DNA from: Alicyclobacillus sp. | GTDB lineage: Bacteria > Bacillota > Bacilli > Alicyclobacillales > Alicyclobacillaceae | Direction: 5' to 3' | DNA: 64,000 bases | NCBI GenBank assembly: GCA_023511295.1 | Contig: JAIMBT010000014.1 | Coordinates: forward strand, 41,006 to 105,005 | Shown here: one piece after another, positions 43,414 to 52,202 of the stretch | Layout of the letters: every line of letters begins with the position of its first letter | How positions within the stretch are numbered: the stretch's first letter is position 1 | Position numbers and translations under genes: made by a program | The notes under the pieces: generated by a model | What the model saw: the letters and a program-made list of their open reading frames with translations, nothing else | The model's database searches: none | Told to the model about the DNA's origin: nothing

Positions 43414-44715
43414 TCAGTCGGGAAGGACCTCGCCCTTCGTCTCGAGGGCCGCCGGAATCACCAGCAACCCGATGACAAACGCGATGGCCGTCAGCGCAAC
43501 CGGCGTTCCGAGCGTGCCCATGCCCTTCACCATGGCGCCAATCACAAACGTGACAATCGCGCCGACGAAGCGCCCGATGGACGTACAGAACGCGAACGCA
43601 GACGCCCGCACTTCGGTCCGGTACTGCTCCGGCAGCCACAGACTGAACATCGCGAAGTTGCCGCCGCCGAAACCGAGGAAGAACAGGATGACGAGGAACG
43701 GCGTGAGTCCGTGCGGCAGGTAGTAGGCCCAGCCGAACGAGAGGACAATCGTCACCACCATGATGGCGAAGTAGATGGCGAGCGCCTTCTTACGGCCTAT
43801 CCGCTCCGCCATCGGCGGCAGTGCGACACAGCCGAGGATGGTGCCAAGTGACAAGATACCGGTGCCAAGCGACGACATGTGAGCGGGACCCGCACCAGCC
43901 ATGCCCGCGTGCTTGGCCAGGTTGACGATGGCCGTCGGCTCGTACACGCTGCCCGCCCACAAGCCGATGATGGCGACCGTGAGGAGGATGGAGTTGATCC
44001 AGGTCCGCTTTGCGTACTCCTTCGAGAACAGCGACCGCAACGGACGAACCTGCGCCTTGCCCGGCTGCTTCACAGCCTTCTGCCACTTCTCAGGCTCCTT
44101 CACCGCGAAGAGCACCCAGAACGAGACCGCCGCCGGCACGAGTCCAAACATGAACATCGGCCGCCAGCCAAAACTCGCGCCGACGGTGTAGTTGAGCGCA
44201 GCCGCGACGAAGAACCCGAAGTAGTAGCCCGTCTGGAGGTAGCCAGCCCCCATCTTCCGCCGATCTTCCGGCCACGACTCGGAGACGAACGTCCCCGCCA
44301 TCGACCACTCGCCACCGATGCCGACGCCGGCGAGCAGGCGGAACGCAGCCAATTCCCAGATGTTCTGCGCAAACGCGCTGAGGAACGTGAACACCGCGTA
44401 CATCAAAATCGTCAGCATCAGGGCTTTGGCGCGGCCGAACCTGTCGGCCACCGGGCCCCACAAGAACGACAGGCCCCAGCCGACCAGGAACAAAGCGAAC
44501 ATGATGGAACCCATAAAGGCCACATTGCCAGGCGTTGCCTGCATGCCCGATTTCGGCAACAACTCAGTCATCGCTGGCGAGAGAACAAGGGCATAGATGA
44601 CGGAGTCCATTCCGTCCAACATCCAGCCGAACCAGGAGGCCCAAAAGCCGGTGATCTGATGCCGATTCAGTTTGGTCTTGGTGCTGACAGCACCGGTCGA
44701 AACGCCAATGCTCAT
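43414..44715 (-). CDS. MFS carboxylate transporter (sugar/AAHS-like)
   Basis: Permease of 433 residues with twelve membrane segments. GFWASWFGWMLDGMDSVIYALVLSP and GPVADRFGRAKALM (motif A), plus AGVGIGGEWSM, place it with MFS proteins that import aromatic acids, sialic acid or other carboxylates. AAAGGGACG precedes the ATG at 44715; an in-frame upstream extension is rejected. It is the last gene of the cluster before the terminator, 177 bp after the nitrilase-fold gene. Confidence 0.9.
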   Translation of the reverse strand: MSIGVSTGAVSTKTKLNRHQITGFWASWFGWMLDGMDSVIYALVLSPAMTELLPKSGMQATPGNVAFMGSIMFALFLVGWGLSFLWGPVADRFGRAKALMLTILMYAVFTFLSAFAQNIWELAAFRLLAGVGIGGEWSMAGTFVSESWPEDRRKMGAGYLQTGYYFGFFVAAALNYTVGASFGWRPMFMFGLVPAAVSFWVLFAVKEPEKWQKAVKQPGKAQVRPLRSLFSKEYAKRTWINSILLTVAIIGLWAGSVYEPTAIVNLAKHAGMAGAGPAHMSSLGTGILSLGTILGCVALPPMAERIGRKKALAIYFAIMVVTIVLSFGWAYYLPHGLTPFLVILFFLGFGGGNFAMFSLWLPEQYRTEVRASAFAFCTSIGRFVGAIVTFVIGAMVKGMGTLGTPVALTAIAFVIGLLVIPAALETKGEVLPD

Positions 44716-44892
44716 GTTGTCACGTCCCTTTCTCAGTCGTCCTGTTTCATCGCTGTCCAAACGCTGTGCTGCAGCCGTGGATGTCGACGCGTCAACCTGC
44801 AGTCTGGCGGGTTGGGCTTGTCCAGTGCGCGACCTACGCAGCATGTCCCCTGTGTACGGCGTCCGAACCGAGGAGGCCGGCGGCCGCCTCGG

Positions 44893-45783
44893 TCACTTTC
44901 GGTACGGAATCCGCCGGGCCGGTTCAAACGGGCCCTTGCCTTCCTTCAGAAGTCCACCGTAAACGGATACATTTCGGTCCTCGACGTGGTCAAAGATCAT
45001 CGGGGCACTCGTCCCCCGCGTGATATGGCGCAGGGGGTCGGCGGAGAGTTTCGCGAACACGGTCTCCTCCGTGCCTCGGGCTTGGGCCAGTTTCCACGCA
45101 ATCGGATCGACAATCATACTGTTGCCAAAGTAATAGTTGTCGCCCGCGTCGCGTCCCACCGTGTTGACGGCGACCATGTACACGTGGTTGTCGTACGCGC
45201 GGGCCATCGTGGTCAGCTCCCAGATGTTCGCGCTGCGCAGGAAGGCCGCGGGCCGGACAATCACCTCAGCGCCCTGGAGCGCCATCACGCGAGCGAGCTC
45301 CGGAAAGTCGCCATCGTAACAGATGAGCACGCCCACTTTCGCGAAATCGGTTTCGACGACCACCACCTGGTCACCGGGCGTCGCCCACCCGCCGCCGGCG
45401 AGCCGTTCGGTTGGAAACAGGTGCGTCTTCCGGTACACAGCGGCCACTTCGCCTTGGCGGTCAATCACGGCCGCAGCGTTGTAGATGACCGGAAACTCGG
45501 GCCCTTGCTCGTAGAGCGGCCAGACCACGTAGACGCCGAGTTCTTTCGCCAAGGCCTGAATGCGCTCCGTGTGCGGCCCCGGGATGGGGCCCAGCATGTG
45601 GTAGAACGTCTCCACCGCTACGTCGGGCGTAAAGCCGGTTGTGACCGTCTCTGGGAACACGACGAGATCTGCCCCGGTCTCCGCCACCGCCTGGCGCAGC
45701 CGCTCACAGCACTTGTCGATGTTCGCCTGGATGTCCATCGGCTGCACCGCCATCTGGATGCCTGCGACCGTGCACTCTTTCAC
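44893..45783 (-). CDS. Carbon-nitrogen hydrolase (nitrilase superfamily)
   Basis: Amidase/nitrilase-fold enzyme of 296 residues. The catalytic triad is complete: Glu in VVFPETVTTG, Lys in YRKTHLFP and Cys in GVLICYDGDFPE. The start is GTG 45783 with GGAGG upstream. YDGDFPE and the length are closer to aliphatic amidases or N-carbamoyl hydrolases than to true nitrilases. It is 76 bp after the AtoE-like transporter in the operon. It may release a carboxylate from an amide before CoA activation; substrate unknown. Confidence 0.9.
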   Translation of the reverse strand: MKECTVAGIQMAVQPMDIQANIDKCCERLRQAVAETGADLVVFPETVTTGFTPDVAVETFYHMLGPIPGPHTERIQALAKELGVYVVWPLYEQGPEFPVIYNAAAVIDRQGEVAAVYRKTHLFPTERLAGGGWATPGDQVVVVETDFAKVGVLICYDGDFPELARVMALQGAEVIVRPAAFLRSANIWELTTMARAYDNHVYMVAVNTVGRDAGDNYYFGNSMIVDPIAWKLAQARGTEETVFAKLSADPLRHITRGTSAPMIFDHVEDRNVSVYGGLLKEGKGPFEPARRIPYRK

Positions 45784-45859
45784 AGCGGATTGCCTCCTTC
45801 ACCGGCTTCGTGCGACGAACTCGGTTCGCAATTCCGAGTCATTCTAGCGACACGGCAGG

Positions 45860-47227
45860 TCATATCGCTGGAATCAAGAGGATAGACAGACCAAACACAA
45901 TCAGTCCAATGAAGAATGCAATCACGGTGAACCCCATCATGTCGCGCACGCCGAGCCGTGCCAACGCGAGCACCGGCAGGGCCCAGAACGGCTGAATCAT
46001 GTTTGTGACCTGCTCGCCCATGGCGACGGACATCGACAGCTTGCCGAGGTAGGCGTTCGCGGTGAGGCCCATCGCTTTCGCTGTTGCAATCGTCACCGGT
46101 CCCTGAACACCCCAGTGACCGCCCCCCGAAGGCACGAACAGCGAGATGATGAGAGAACCCACGTAATTCAACACCGGCAGCGTCGTCGCGTTCGCGCCGT
46201 GGACCAACCCCTGCGAAATGACCGTCTGCAGTGCGGGCGTACTGGGGTTCGGCTGGTAGGCCATCAGCGCCATCACGCCGCCGTACAGCGGATACTGCAG
46301 GACCAGACTGCCGCAGGTCTTCGCAGACTCGTAGAACGCAGCGATGAACCGTCGCGGCGTCCAGTGTAACACGAGTCCCAAGCACGTGAACAGCATCACC
46401 ACCGAGCCGATGTTCAGCGCCCAGCCGGACATCACGAAGAAGGCGAAGCCAGCGGCCGCGAAGAGGAGGTTCAAGATCCAAGCGTTTTCAAGCGCTTCCG
46501 CGAACGTTTTCCTGCCCGTCAGTTTCGCGGGGGGCTCAGCGCCTTCCAGCGCCTCCATCGGCGGGATGTGCTCCTTCGTCGGCGCCATCAACCGCAGGGC
46601 AATCGGAATCACAATCAACGTGACCAAAACCGGAATCCAGCTGTAGGGCTCGAAAATCGAGTGGCTGAACTGCACCGTCTGGCCGAGTTGCTTGTAAATG
46701 ATGTTCAGGCTGCTCGTAGGGTCCGTGTTGGCGAGCGCGATGGAACTCGAAAAACCGTTCGTCCACACGATGTATCCCATATACCCGGCCGCGACGATGT
46801 ACCCGAAGTGGATGTCCTTGCGCAACTTCTTGGCGATCTCCTTCGCCACGACGACGCCGACGACGAGGCCGAGGCCCCAGTTCAACAGCGACGCGATGCC
46901 GGCCGCGAGAAAGCAGGTGATGGCGGCCTGAACCTGGTTTTTCGGCACCGACGCGATGCGCTGCAGCAACCTCTGCACCGGCGGCGCTTGGGCCAGCGTG
47001 TAGCCCGTGACGAGGATGAGAATCATCTGCAGCGCGAAGGTGAAGATGTTGCTGTCGCCCCACACGCCCCCATACCAAGCCTTCACCATCCCGCCGAGGC
47101 TGGCGTGGGGAACGAGAATGAAGTCCAACACCACGACCACCAACGTCAGCACCAGCGCGAAGATGTACGGGTCCGGCATGAACCTTTGAACGTACGAGAC
47201 ACACAAGTCCGTGAAGCGGCGCACCAT
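45860..47227 (-). CDS. Short-chain fatty acid transporter, AtoE family
   Basis: Membrane carrier of 455 residues with about eleven hydrophobic segments. FMPDPYIFALVLTLVVVVLDF, GGVWGDSNIFTFALQM, NWGLGLVVG and FVPSGGGHWGVQGP match the AtoE/short-chain fatty acid uptake family. I place the start at ATG 47227 because AAAGGGGG is 7 nt upstream; the in-frame TTG 47233 is too close to it. Expected cargo is a C3-C6 carboxylate, to be activated by the adjacent CoA-transferase. Confidence 0.9.
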   Translation of the reverse strand: MVRRFTDLCVSYVQRFMPDPYIFALVLTLVVVVLDFILVPHASLGGMVKAWYGGVWGDSNIFTFALQMILILVTGYTLAQAPPVQRLLQRIASVPKNQVQAAITCFLAAGIASLLNWGLGLVVGVVVAKEIAKKLRKDIHFGYIVAAGYMGYIVWTNGFSSSIALANTDPTSSLNIIYKQLGQTVQFSHSIFEPYSWIPVLVTLIVIPIALRLMAPTKEHIPPMEALEGAEPPAKLTGRKTFAEALENAWILNLLFAAAGFAFFVMSGWALNIGSVVMLFTCLGLVLHWTPRRFIAAFYESAKTCGSLVLQYPLYGGVMALMAYQPNPSTPALQTVISQGLVHGANATTLPVLNYVGSLIISLFVPSGGGHWGVQGPVTIATAKAMGLTANAYLGKLSMSVAMGEQVTNMIQPFWALPVLALARLGVRDMMGFTVIAFFIGLIVFGLSILLIPAI

Positions 47228-47418
47228 GGGCAATCCCCCTTTCTGGCAAGTGATTCGACAAACCCGCAGGAAACCGTTTTCTTGAACTCGCCAACCCCGC
47301 GGACGGGACGAGAAGCGGATGCAGAGCGGTCACAAGGCGGGCTCTCGACCGTTCCGAGCCAGCCTGGTCGAAAACCCGTCGTCCGCGCCGCGCATCCGAT
47401 TCAAGCGTCCAGTAAGGT

Positions 47419-48582
47419 CTATGCGTTCTCGTCCCAGTCGATACCGAACGCTTGCAACACCTCCTTTGTATGCTCGCCGAGCAGCGGCGGCGGCGTGGGC
47501 GTTTCGCTGTCCGCGTCCACTCCGTGGAACTTCACCGGTGTGGCGAGCGTCTTGACACGGCCGGCCTTGGGGTGTTCCACCTCGACCACCAACCCCCGCG
47601 CTTCCACGTACGGGTCCGCGTACAGCTCCGAGAAGGTGTAGATGGGGCCGCACGGGATGTTCGCTGCGCTGAACAGGTCGACCCAATACCGGACCGGCTT
47701 CTGGACGAACACGGCTTCCATCAACTCGACGAGTTCGTCCCGGTTCTCAACTCGATCCCGGTTGGTCCGAAACCTCGGGTCATCCACCCATTGGGGCTTG
47801 CCCATCGCCTCGCACGTGAGGGCCCACAGCTTCTCGTTGCCCACCGCCAGGTTGAAGTGCCCGTCCTCTGCCCGAAACGACTGGTACGGTGCGATGTTCG
47901 GGTGCATGTTGCCGAGCGCCCGCGGGTTGCGGTTGGTCGCAAAGAAATTCGCGGCTTGGTAGGTCTGCCAGGAGATCATCGTCTCGAGCAGCGAGACATC
48001 GACCCACTGGCCTTCGCCGGTCTTCTCCCGGTGGTGCAGTGCGGTGAGAATGCCGATGATGGCCCACATGCCGGTCCCGAGGTCCGCCAGCGAGTACCCG
48101 CCCTTGAGTGGTCGTCCGCCCGGCTCGCCGGTGACGGACATGAACCCGCTCATTCCTTGCGCAATCACGTCGTACCCCGGCAGGTGCCGGTACGGGCCCG
48201 TCTGGCCGTAACCGGAGACCGAAGCCAAGATGATGGAGGGGTTCAACTCCCGCAGTTGTTCAAAACCGAATCCCAGCTTCTGTAGCGTGCCAGGCTTGAA
48301 GTTCTCAACCACGACGTCCGCCTTCGCGACGAGCCGCCGCAGCGCTTCCTTGCCCGACTCCGACTTGAGGTCGAGCACGATGCTCCGCTTGTTCCGGTTG
48401 ACACTCATGAAGTACGTGCTCTCGCCGTTGATGAACGGTGGCCCCCAGTTGCGGGTGTCGTCCCCTCCGGGCGGCTCGACTTTAATCACGTTCGCGCCCA
48501 TATCCGCAAAGTACATCGTGCAGTAGGGTCCGCTGAGTACACGGGTCAAGTCGACGATGGTGAGGTCACTGAGCTGTTTCAA
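47419..48582 (-). CDS. CaiB/BaiF (class III) CoA-transferase
   Basis: Enzyme of 387 residues that transfers CoA between carboxylates. The N-terminal VDLTRVLSGPYCTMYFADMGANVIKVEPP, catalytic-Asp region with YFMSVNRNKRSIVLDLK, and PGYDVIAQGMSGFMSVTG are family signatures. TTG 48582 has AGAGGAG at 8-nt spacing; an in-frame upstream extension lacks one. It follows a crotonase gene by 34 bp. The pair resembles caiB-caiD logic, but carnitine specificity cannot be claimed. Succinate-, oxalate- or crotonate-type donors are all possible. Confidence 0.92.
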   Translation of the reverse strand: MKQLSDLTIVDLTRVLSGPYCTMYFADMGANVIKVEPPGGDDTRNWGPPFINGESTYFMSVNRNKRSIVLDLKSESGKEALRRLVAKADVVVENFKPGTLQKLGFGFEQLRELNPSIILASVSGYGQTGPYRHLPGYDVIAQGMSGFMSVTGEPGGRPLKGGYSLADLGTGMWAIIGILTALHHREKTGEGQWVDVSLLETMISWQTYQAANFFATNRNPRALGNMHPNIAPYQSFRAEDGHFNLAVGNEKLWALTCEAMGKPQWVDDPRFRTNRDRVENRDELVELMEAVFVQKPVRYWVDLFSAANIPCGPIYTFSELYADPYVEARGLVVEVEHPKAGRVKTLATPVKFHGVDADSETPTPPPLLGEHTKEVLQAFGIDWDENA

Positions 48583-48616
48583 CAGACCGACTCCTCTCTC
48601 GGCATGTGGGCAACGT

Positions 48617-49390
48617 TCACCGGAAGACGGCTGCCCGCTTCTCGTTGAACGCCGCCACGCCTTCCACGAAATCCTTGTCATCCACCCACGCCCCGGTCCT
48701 TGGGGCGGGGTTGTTCAACACCTCGTGCACGCTGTGTTTCACCGCGTGGATGGACGCCTTGGACTGCTGCAGGATGGAGCGCGCGGTGGAGAAGACGAAC
48801 TCGTCCAACTGGCCAGCCGGGGCAATGTCATTCAGCAGTCCCAGGCGGTACGCGGTCGTCGCGTCATACTGGCGCGCGGTATACACCATTTCCTTCGCCC
48901 GGCTCGGGCCGAGGTGCTGGACCATGCGCCGGATGAACGGTGGCTGCAGCGTGATACCGAGCTTGCCCACCGGCATCCCGAAGGTTGCGTTTTCCGACCC
49001 AATCCGCAGGTCGCACGCGAGCGTCAGGACGAAACCAGCCCCGTATGCCGGGCCATTGATGGCCGCGATGGTCGGGATGGGCAGCATCTCGACGGCGTGA
49101 ATCGCCCGCTCCATCTGCTCGAACGCGCCATTCGCCTGCGCCGGGGTCAACCGGGCAAACTCCTTGATGTCGCTGCCAGCCGTAAACTCGCGCCCGCTTC
49201 CGCGCAGGATGAGGAGTTTCACCTTCGCAGGCAGGTTCGAGCACCAGTACTCCAACGTGTGCCACATCGACTGCGTCAGCGCATTCCGCCGATTCGGCCG
49301 GTCGAACGTCACAATTCCGATTGGCCCCGACGTCTGCAACCGCATGCTCCCGGTTTCCTCAAAGCGGTTGACTGTCACGCGCATCCTCAT
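48617..49390 (-). CDS. Enoyl-CoA hydratase/isomerase (crotonase) family
   Basis: A 257-residue crotonase. The oxyanion hole is built by the REFTAGSDIKEF region and NGPAYGAGFVLTLACDLRI; FGMPVGKLGIT lacks the usual second catalytic Glu, where many hydratases have PE. This suggests an isomerase, hydrolase or decarboxylase variant. The start is uncertain among GTG 49393, ATG 49390 and ATG 49384. It is the first gene after the promoter and palindrome at 49404-49458. Confidence 0.87.
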   Translation of the reverse strand: MRMRVTVNRFEETGSMRLQTSGPIGIVTFDRPNRRNALTQSMWHTLEYWCSNLPAKVKLLILRGSGREFTAGSDIKEFARLTPAQANGAFEQMERAIHAVEMLPIPTIAAINGPAYGAGFVLTLACDLRIGSENATFGMPVGKLGITLQPPFIRRMVQHLGPSRAKEMVYTARQYDATTAYRLGLLNDIAPAGQLDEFVFSTARSILQQSKASIHAVKHSVHEVLNNPAPRTGAWVDDKDFVEGVAAFNEKRAAVFR

Positions 49391-49403
49391 CACGCCCCAT
49401 GTA

Positions 49404-49417
49404 GATTGTCGACAATC
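49404..49417. promoter_or_regulatory. Perfect 14-bp palindrome, GntR-type operator
   Basis: GATTGTCGACAATC is its own reverse complement and contains the TTGTCGACAA form preferred by GntR/FCD regulators. It lies between the -10 box and the crotonase start, where bound protein would block transcription. Confidence 0.7.
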
Positions 49418-49428
49418 GTCATGGCGCT

Positions 49429-49458
49429 ATTATTCTCAAAGAGTCACCAGATTGTCAA
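49429..49458 (-). promoter_or_regulatory. Promoter of the carboxylate/CoA operon
   Basis: Minus strand: -35 TTGACA (49458-49453), 18-bp spacer, -10 AATAAT (49434-49429), in the 95-bp gap after the GntR gene. Confidence 0.7.
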
Positions 49459-49485
49459 GATTGGACTTCTCCGCCCCGGCGCAGA

Positions 49486-50163
49486 TCAGCGACGGTTCAC
49501 GAGCGCCCGATCCATCCCGTGCCGCACGTGCTGCGTGAGCAGCTCCTTCGCCCGCGCCCAGTCGCGTTCGGCCATGGCCGCGTAAATCGCCTTGTGCTCC
49601 TCGACCGACGTCTGCATCTCGACCACGTCCTGCGTCGACACCTGGAGCAGGATGGTGAGGATGTTGTTCATCTGGCGGTAGATGCGCCAGAGCATCTGGT
49701 TCCCCGCCCCTTGAACCAGGGTCTGATGGAACACGTCGTTCAGGTGCGCGTACGTCTGTGCGTCCTCCGCCTCTACGGCCGCCTCCATCCGCCGTAGAAT
49801 CTCCTCCATGCGGGCAGCGATGGCAGACGGCTCCGCCGCAGCGAGACGCTCCAAAGCCAGACACTCGAGTCCGATGCGGACATCGTAGAGCTCGGCGAGT
49901 TCCTCGTCCGTGTACTCGCGGACGACCGTACGTTTGCGTGGCAGGCGTTCCACCAATCCTTCCACCTGGAGCAGGTACAGGGCTTCCCGGACCGGCGCTC
50001 GACTGGTGTGGAAACGAGCCGCCAGTTCCTCCTCCTTGAGGTGGTCTCCGGTGTGGAGTTCCCCGCGGAAGATCTGGTGCACGATATACTCCGCAATCTG
50101 CATGGGCAGCGACTTGCCGAACTCGGGTTGGTCAAAGAGGGACGGAAACGTTTGAAAGTCCAT
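49486..50163 (-). CDS. GntR-family regulator, FCD subfamily
   Basis: Repressor of 225 residues. The winged helix (HLKEEELAARFHTSRAPVREALYLLQVEGLVERL, about residues 43-77) is followed by RTVVREYTDEELAELYDVRIGLE and a helical FCD domain with metal-type residues in HLNDVFHQ and HKAIYAAM. The ATG at 50163 has GGGGGTT upstream; longer in-frame starts are rejected. It precedes the operon it probably controls through the palindrome at 49404-49417. Confidence 0.92.
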   Translation of the reverse strand: MDFQTFPSLFDQPEFGKSLPMQIAEYIVHQIFRGELHTGDHLKEEELAARFHTSRAPVREALYLLQVEGLVERLPRKRTVVREYTDEELAELYDVRIGLECLALERLAAAEPSAIAARMEEILRRMEAAVEAEDAQTYAHLNDVFHQTLVQGAGNQMLWRIYRQMNNILTILLQVSTQDVVEMQTSVEEHKAIYAAMAERDWARAKELLTQHVRHGMDRALVNRR

Positions 50164-50287
50164 CGCTGAACCCCCAACGGGATCGATTGATGCCAGCGGA
50201 AACGGCATGGGCCTGGCGCGCGGTGCGTCAGGTGTGCGGCCTGCCACGGCAAAGGGCCATCCGCGGGCTCTCTGACATTGCGATTTC

Positions 50288-50331
50288 ATTATACCAATTC
50301 GATGTCGCCGGTTCTTCGATGTCGCCGGTTC
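50288..50331 (-). promoter_or_regulatory. Extended -10 promoter of the GntR gene with upstream direct repeats
   Basis: Minus strand: an extended -10 TGGTATAAT (50296-50288). Immediately upstream the 15-mer GAACCGGCGACATCG occurs twice (50331-50317 and 50314-50300), 17 bp apart, covering the -35 zone, which otherwise lacks a good hexamer. A regulator binding the repeats is likely. Confidence 0.5.
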
Positions 50332-50395
50332 GCCCTTGCCGAGCGAGGGCGGTGGGTCTGGAAACCGTCCGCGATACAGTCGGTTGGAAATTGCG

Positions 50396-50404
50396 TGATA
50401 TAAT
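50396..50404 (+). promoter_or_regulatory. Extended -10 promoter for the P-loop/Asp23-like gene
   Basis: TGATATAAT fits the TGnTATAAT extended -10 form, about 147 bp upstream of the ATG at 50551. The -35 region is weak. The remaining DNA of the 387-bp gap 50164-50550 shows no gene. Confidence 0.5.
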
Positions 50405-50550
50405 GAGGCGATTTCGGATGGACCGTGCGCTCTGCGCTCGGCGCCGGTCCGCAAGCCGGCCGATTGGAAGGAAAACCGGTGCGGAGGCACAGCGCTTGGG
50501 GGCCGGCACCGGGTGCCAGTGGGGCCGACGTGAGGTGTGGAGGCAAAGCC

Positions 50551-51669
50551 ATGAAGTTATACGGACTCTATGGGCCGAGCGGGTCTGGGAAGAGCCATAT
50601 TGCGGAGCGGATCGCCGAAGAGGTAGGGGCGGACTGCCTCATCGACGACGGCCTGCTCATCTCGCACGGGCGCGCGCTGGCCGGGTACTCGGCGAAGTTT
50701 GAGACCACCCGGATGGCCGCCGTCAAACGGGCCATCTTCGCGGACTTGGACCACCGGGCGCAGGTGCGCCGTGCGCTGGACCAGCTTCCGCCCGACAGTG
50801 TGGTGCTGATTCTGGGGACGTCACAGCGGATGATTCGCCTCATCTGCGAGAGTCTCGGGATTACGGGCGAGATATCGTGGATTCCGGTGGAATCGGTGGT
50901 CGACGAGGAGACCCGGTCCCTGGCGCAAAACCTGCGCAACTACGGCATGCACGCCATCCCCATCATCGAGGCGACCGTGGAGGAGACGCGCCTTCGCCAC
51001 CTGTTGTCGCGGATTCGCGTGCGGATGCTGCGGCATGAGAACCCCGACGGCATGGGCCGCGGTGGCCGCGGGCGGATGCAGACCCTCGACCGCCGCCCGG
51101 ATGCACCGCCATACCCCGCGGGCAGCCGCTCGCGGGCGAAGGGCGAATCTGGCGCCGCGGTGGGGCGCGGTGCAGCAGCGCGGCGCGGCTTGGCGGCGAC
51201 TCGGCACGATACGGCGACTCGGCACGATACGGCGACTCGGCACGATACGGCGACTCGGCACGATACGGCGGCGGGGCGCGGCGCATCGGCGGGGCGCGGG
51301 ACCGTGCCAGCCTGGGCGCCGACCATCGTCAATCCGCTGTTCGCCGGGGGCGTGGTGTACGTTCACCCGCGCGCCATCCGCCAGTCCATCCTGCAGCTGG
51401 TGCAGGTCGAGGGACATCCGTTCCGGATTGACCGGGTGTCCGTGGATATCGGACAGTATCCGAAAGTATTGTTGCGGGCCAAGGTGTACCACGGGCACCA
51501 CATCCCAGACGCAGCCGAGCGGTTGATGCGGGGGGTGCGGGATTACCTGCGCGCCTACCTCGGTCTATCCATGATTCACCTCGAGCTTCAGATCACCTCC
51601 GTGCTGGTGGATGAGTCAGGCCCATCAAACGCTGCTGCGACACGGAAGCACGACCCAGACATACGGTAA
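50551..51669 (+). CDS. P-loop NTPase fused to an Asp23/Gls24-like domain
   Basis: A 372-residue two-domain protein. Residues 1-170 are a P-loop domain (GLYGPSGSGKSHIAERIAEE; DCLIDDGLLI; later VVLILGTSQRMIRLI). A disordered Arg/Gly/Ala-rich linker of about 80 residues contains four exact ATRHDT repeats (216-239). The C-terminal ~95 residues (VYVHPRAIRQSILQLV to LELQITSVLV) resemble the Asp23/Gls24 envelope-stress fold: alternating strands with two helices. GTGGAGG precedes the ATG. An ATP-dependent role at the envelope is suggested; no biochemical function can be named. Confidence 0.8.
   Translation: MKLYGLYGPSGSGKSHIAERIAEEVGADCLIDDGLLISHGRALAGYSAKFETTRMAAVKRAIFADLDHRAQVRRALDQLPPDSVVLILGTSQRMIRLICESLGITGEISWIPVESVVDEETRSLAQNLRNYGMHAIPIIEATVEETRLRHLLSRIRVRMLRHENPDGMGRGGRGRMQTLDRRPDAPPYPAGSRSRAKGESGAAVGRGAAARRGLAATRHDTATRHDTATRHDTATRHDTAAGRGASAGRGTVPAWAPTIVNPLFAGGVVYVHPRAIRQSILQLVQVEGHPFRIDRVSVDIGQYPKVLLRAKVYHGHHIPDAAERLMRGVRDYLRAYLGLSMIHLELQITSVLVDESGPSNAAATRKHDPDIR
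51196..51267 (+). repeat. 18-bp minisatellite, four perfect copies, in frame
   Basis: GCGACTCGGCACGATACG is repeated four times without a mismatch and encodes ATRHDT each time. Because the unit is a multiple of three, copy-number change would alter linker length without a frameshift. Confidence 0.95.
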
Positions 51670-51731
51670 GAGATAGAAACGATTCCGGTACCGGCTGCTC
51701 CCGGCGGTCGGCGTTCCAAGGGGGAACTGTG

Positions 51732-52163
51732 GTGACAATGCTCATGGGTGCCACGATGTTTGGCATCGTGTTTGCGGGTATGTACTGGCTCGTCGCCATC
51801 GCAATCTACGTCCTGCAAGCCATCGCTTTCTACCGTTTGGGGCGGCGGGCAGGGTGCGACCGCATTGCTTGGTTTTCCTGGGTACCCATCTTGAACACCA
51901 TTTTGCAGCTTCGGATGATTGGATGGAGCGGCTGGTGGGTGCTGGTGTGCCTGGTCCCGGTTGCGAACATCGTGTTCCTCATTATCTGGCAGGTCAAGCT
52001 CCTTCACGCGTTTGATAAGCACGGCGCGTTCGTTCTCTTCCTCCTCTTCCTGCCGCCCATCTACACCATTCTGTGGATTGTCTGGGGCCTGTCCAACCGC
52101 ACCTACTACGTGGGGCCGCGCAGGCGTAGCAACTCCGGCGGCGGTGACCAGTTCTTCTACTGA
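51732..52163 (+). CDS. Small membrane protein, DUF5684-like
   Basis: A 143-residue protein with four hydrophobic segments. The middle segment YRLGRRAGCDRIAWFSWVPILNTILQL and the following short loops resemble DUF5684-type membrane proteins. The GTG at 51732 has AAGGGGG 7 nt upstream; GTG 51729 and ATG 51738 are alternatives. It starts 62 bp after the P-loop gene, so they may be co-transcribed. Function unknown. Confidence 0.75.
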   Translation: MTMLMGATMFGIVFAGMYWLVAIAIYVLQAIAFYRLGRRAGCDRIAWFSWVPILNTILQLRMIGWSGWWVLVCLVPVANIVFLIIWQVKLLHAFDKHGAFVLFLLFLPPIYTILWIVWGLSNRTYYVGPRRRSNSGGGDQFFY

Positions 52164-52202
52164 GCCGGCCCATGCCGCACGCCGGAGGGAGCCGGGTCGG
52201 CG

